DNA of 8,017 bases. It comes from Flavipsychrobacter stenotrophus (GTDB lineage Bacteria; Bacteroidota; Bacteroidia; Chitinophagales; Chitinophagaceae). Shown piece after piece: positions 6,650 through 8,017 of this stretch. The first letter of the stretch is position 1, and every line of letters starts with the position of its first letter. Made by a program: the position numbers and the translations under genes. The notes beneath the pieces were generated by a model. The model made no database searches and was not told the origin of the DNA. It saw only the letters and a program-made list of their open reading frames with translations. The stretch spans positions 1-8,017 of the forward strand of contig CANCOG010000216.1 of the NCBI GenBank assembly GCA_947379685.1. Direction: 5' to 3'.

Positions 6650-8017
6650 TTAATTCCTGATTTCAAAATGAACCATGCTGCTAGATGCTCCCGCTGACAT
6701 AAACAAAGTATACTGTCCTGTAGTAAGCTGACCTGCAAGGTCTATCTTTCCCTTTATTACACCCTCTTTTGAATAATCTCCACTTCCATAAACCAATTTA
6801 CCAGTGATGTCGTATACTCCGTAGAAAACATATTCATCGATCTGTGATTGAACATTAGCGGTGAAATCAAAGCTGCCTTGATTAGGATTTGGATACAATG
6901 CAATTTCGATCGCTATGTTATGGGCCGACAATATTGGCGCTGCAAGCGGCGTTACCGTCATAGTAACATTTGAAGAAGTTTCCATTGCGCCGGCAAAGTC
7001 GGGATCGATAATGGAACAAGCTACAACATCACCGTTGTTCACACTGGTAGGGGTATAGGTACTGCTATTTGTACCTGTGTTGTGGCCATTAAGTACCCAT
7101 TGATAAGTTAAACCATAATCACTTCCTCCCTTTGGCACTGTGTAGGTAACCGCGGTTCCTGCTGTAACGTGTGTTCCCGGGTTGGTGGTGATCACAACTG
7201 CTTCAGGGTTAACAACTTCTCTTACAGTATAGTTACCACGGTCAGCAATAAAAAGATTACCGCTATTATTTAAACATACTTCCGATGGGGTTTTCAACTG
7301 CCCGTGAACTGCGGTCCCGCCATCACCACTATAACTCCATGTTCCGTCACCTGCTATTGAAGAAATGACACCTGTGCTGCTTACCTTCCTGATGCGGTTG
7401 TTACCTTCGTCAGCGATATACAAATTGCAATTCTTGTCGATAGCTAACCCGGCCGGCATACTGATATGTGCACTGGAAGCTGCACCGCCGTCTCCGCTAA
7501 AACCAGACGTACCAGTCCCTGAAAAAGTAGAAATTATTCCATAACTATTTACTTTGCGGATAACATTATTGTTTTGATCTGAAATATAAACATTGCCCAA
7601 TGTATCCGTCGCAACGCCTGCTGTACCATTTAATACCGATGCAGTTGCCGCACCACCATCGCCTGAATAACCCAGTGTACTTGACCCTGCAAAAGTGCTG
7701 ATGATACCGGAGTTGTTGACTTTGCGCACCCGGCCGTTGCCATCTGCAATATACAGGTTGTCATATTTATCGAATGCTATTGAGATACAGCCAGCTAGTC
7801 TTGCTGCGTTGGCCGCACCGCCATCACCTGAGTTTCCCCGTGCTCCTGACCCATCACCTACATAAGTAGTAATGATGCCAAAAGTGTCAATTTTACGGAT
7901 ACAGAAGTTGCCGTTATCCGCAACATAAAGGTTACCAGCCTTATCTGTGGCCAGGCCCGAAGGATAATTTAAACGTGCGTTGGTTGCAGGGCCTCCGTCA
8001 CCGGTGTAGCCAGGGTA
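6650..8017 (-). CDS. NHL-repeat protein with Ig-like and T9SS sorting domains, C-terminal part
   Basis: The frame is open from the right edge to the TAA at 6650 (455 residues visible), so the true N-terminus and signal peptide lie outside. A GTG at 7729 is internal to a repeat and is not a plausible start. Residues 1-268 hold five NHL-type blades of 55-58 residues. Each has a GDGG turn (starting at 6, 64, 119, 175 and 231) and a NLYIADxxNxxIRKV-like strand pair. The partial lead before the first GDGG implies at least one more blade upstream, as in a six-bladed beta-propeller. Residues 269 to about 363 resemble an Ig-like domain (YQWVLNGHNTGTNSSTYT, NNGDVVACSI). Residues 374-455 form a T9SS type A sorting domain (LYPNPNQGSF, YDITGKLVY, ending TTGQYTLFMSAG then MVHFEIRN). 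It should be exported through the outer membrane and either anchored or released. The ligand or activity is unknown. Terminator hairpin follows. Confidence 0.92.
   Translation of the reverse strand, partial: YPGYTGDGGPATNARLNYPSGLATDKAGNLYVADNGNFCIRKIDTFGIITTYVGDGSGARGNSGDGGAANAARLAGCISIAFDKYDNLYIADGNGRVRKVNNSGIISTFAGSSTLGYSGDGGAATASVLNGTAGVATDTLGNVYISDQNNNVIRKVNSYGIISTFSGTGTSGFSGDGGAASSAHISMPAGLAIDKNCNLYIADEGNNRIRKVSSTGVISSIAGDGTWSYSGDGGTAVHGQLKTPSEVCLNNSGNLFIADRGNYTVREVVNPEAVVITTNPGTHVTAGTAVTYTVPKGGSDYGLTYQWVLNGHNTGTNSSTYTPTSVNNGDVVACSIIDPDFAGAMETSSNVTMTVTPLAAPILSAHNIAIEIALYPNPNQGSFDFTANVQSQIDEYVFYGVYDITGKLVYGSGDYSKEGVIKGKIDLAGQLTTGQYTLFMSAGASSSMVHFEIRN
7214..8017 (-). repeat. Five in-frame NHL coding repeats, about 168-bp period
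   Basis: Five tandem units encode NHL blades; the GDGG codons fall near 8002, 7828, 7663, 7495 and 7327, giving spacings of 174, 165, 168 and 168 bp. The DNA copies have diverged, while protein motifs (GDGG, NLYIAD, RKV) are conserved, so they are selected as protein repeats rather than recent DNA duplications. The array continues past the right edge. Confidence 0.85.

Noticed and set aside
7214..8017. The tandem array considered as a CRISPR or a recent DNA repeat.
   Set aside because: Units are in frame, about 168 bp apart and diverged in DNA while protein motifs are conserved, so they are coding NHL repeats.

Overview
The window looks like chromosomal DNA from a member of the Bacteroidota, most likely the Chitinophagaceae or a close relative. 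Three things suggest this: a type IX secretion (T9SS) C-terminal sorting domain on a repeat protein, a periplasmic-TPR sensor kinase of the kind common in that phylum, and upstream regions with TAnnTTTG-type -7 boxes and few clear Shine-Dalgarno sequences. The phylum call is well supported. The family call is inference.

Layout from left to right. Bases 1-292 hold the N-terminal part of a DUF1697 protein (minus strand, cut by the left edge). Next on the minus strand are miaB (454-1866), which makes the ms2i6A37 tRNA modification, and a membrane sensor histidine kinase with periplasmic TPR repeats (2062-4062). A 397-bp divergent spacer separates the kinase from a small exported DUF4177-like protein (4460-4882), the only well-supported plus-strand gene. 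A long perfect hairpin (5087-5136) lies in the convergent gap between that gene and dapF. dapF (5157-5936) and rnhA (5967-6419 plus stop) are on the minus strand 27 bp apart and are probably co-transcribed. The right end (6650-8017, minus strand) is the C-terminal 455 residues of a large secreted protein with NHL beta-propeller repeats, an Ig-like domain and a T9SS sorting domain. It is followed by a good intrinsic terminator, and its reading frame is open through the right edge.

Most of the content is housekeeping (miaB, dapF, rnhA) with envelope and surface functions between (sensor kinase, DUF4177-like protein, NHL/T9SS protein). I see no insertion sequence, integrase, CRISPR array, tRNA, rRNA or phage gene, and no convincing new multi-gene system. 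The points most worth a second look are the unusual ATP-lid and phosphatase-motif residues of the orphan kinase, the 16-bp perfect hairpin, a possible Trp-rich 19-residue small ORF between the kinase and miaB, and the domain architecture of the NHL/T9SS protein.
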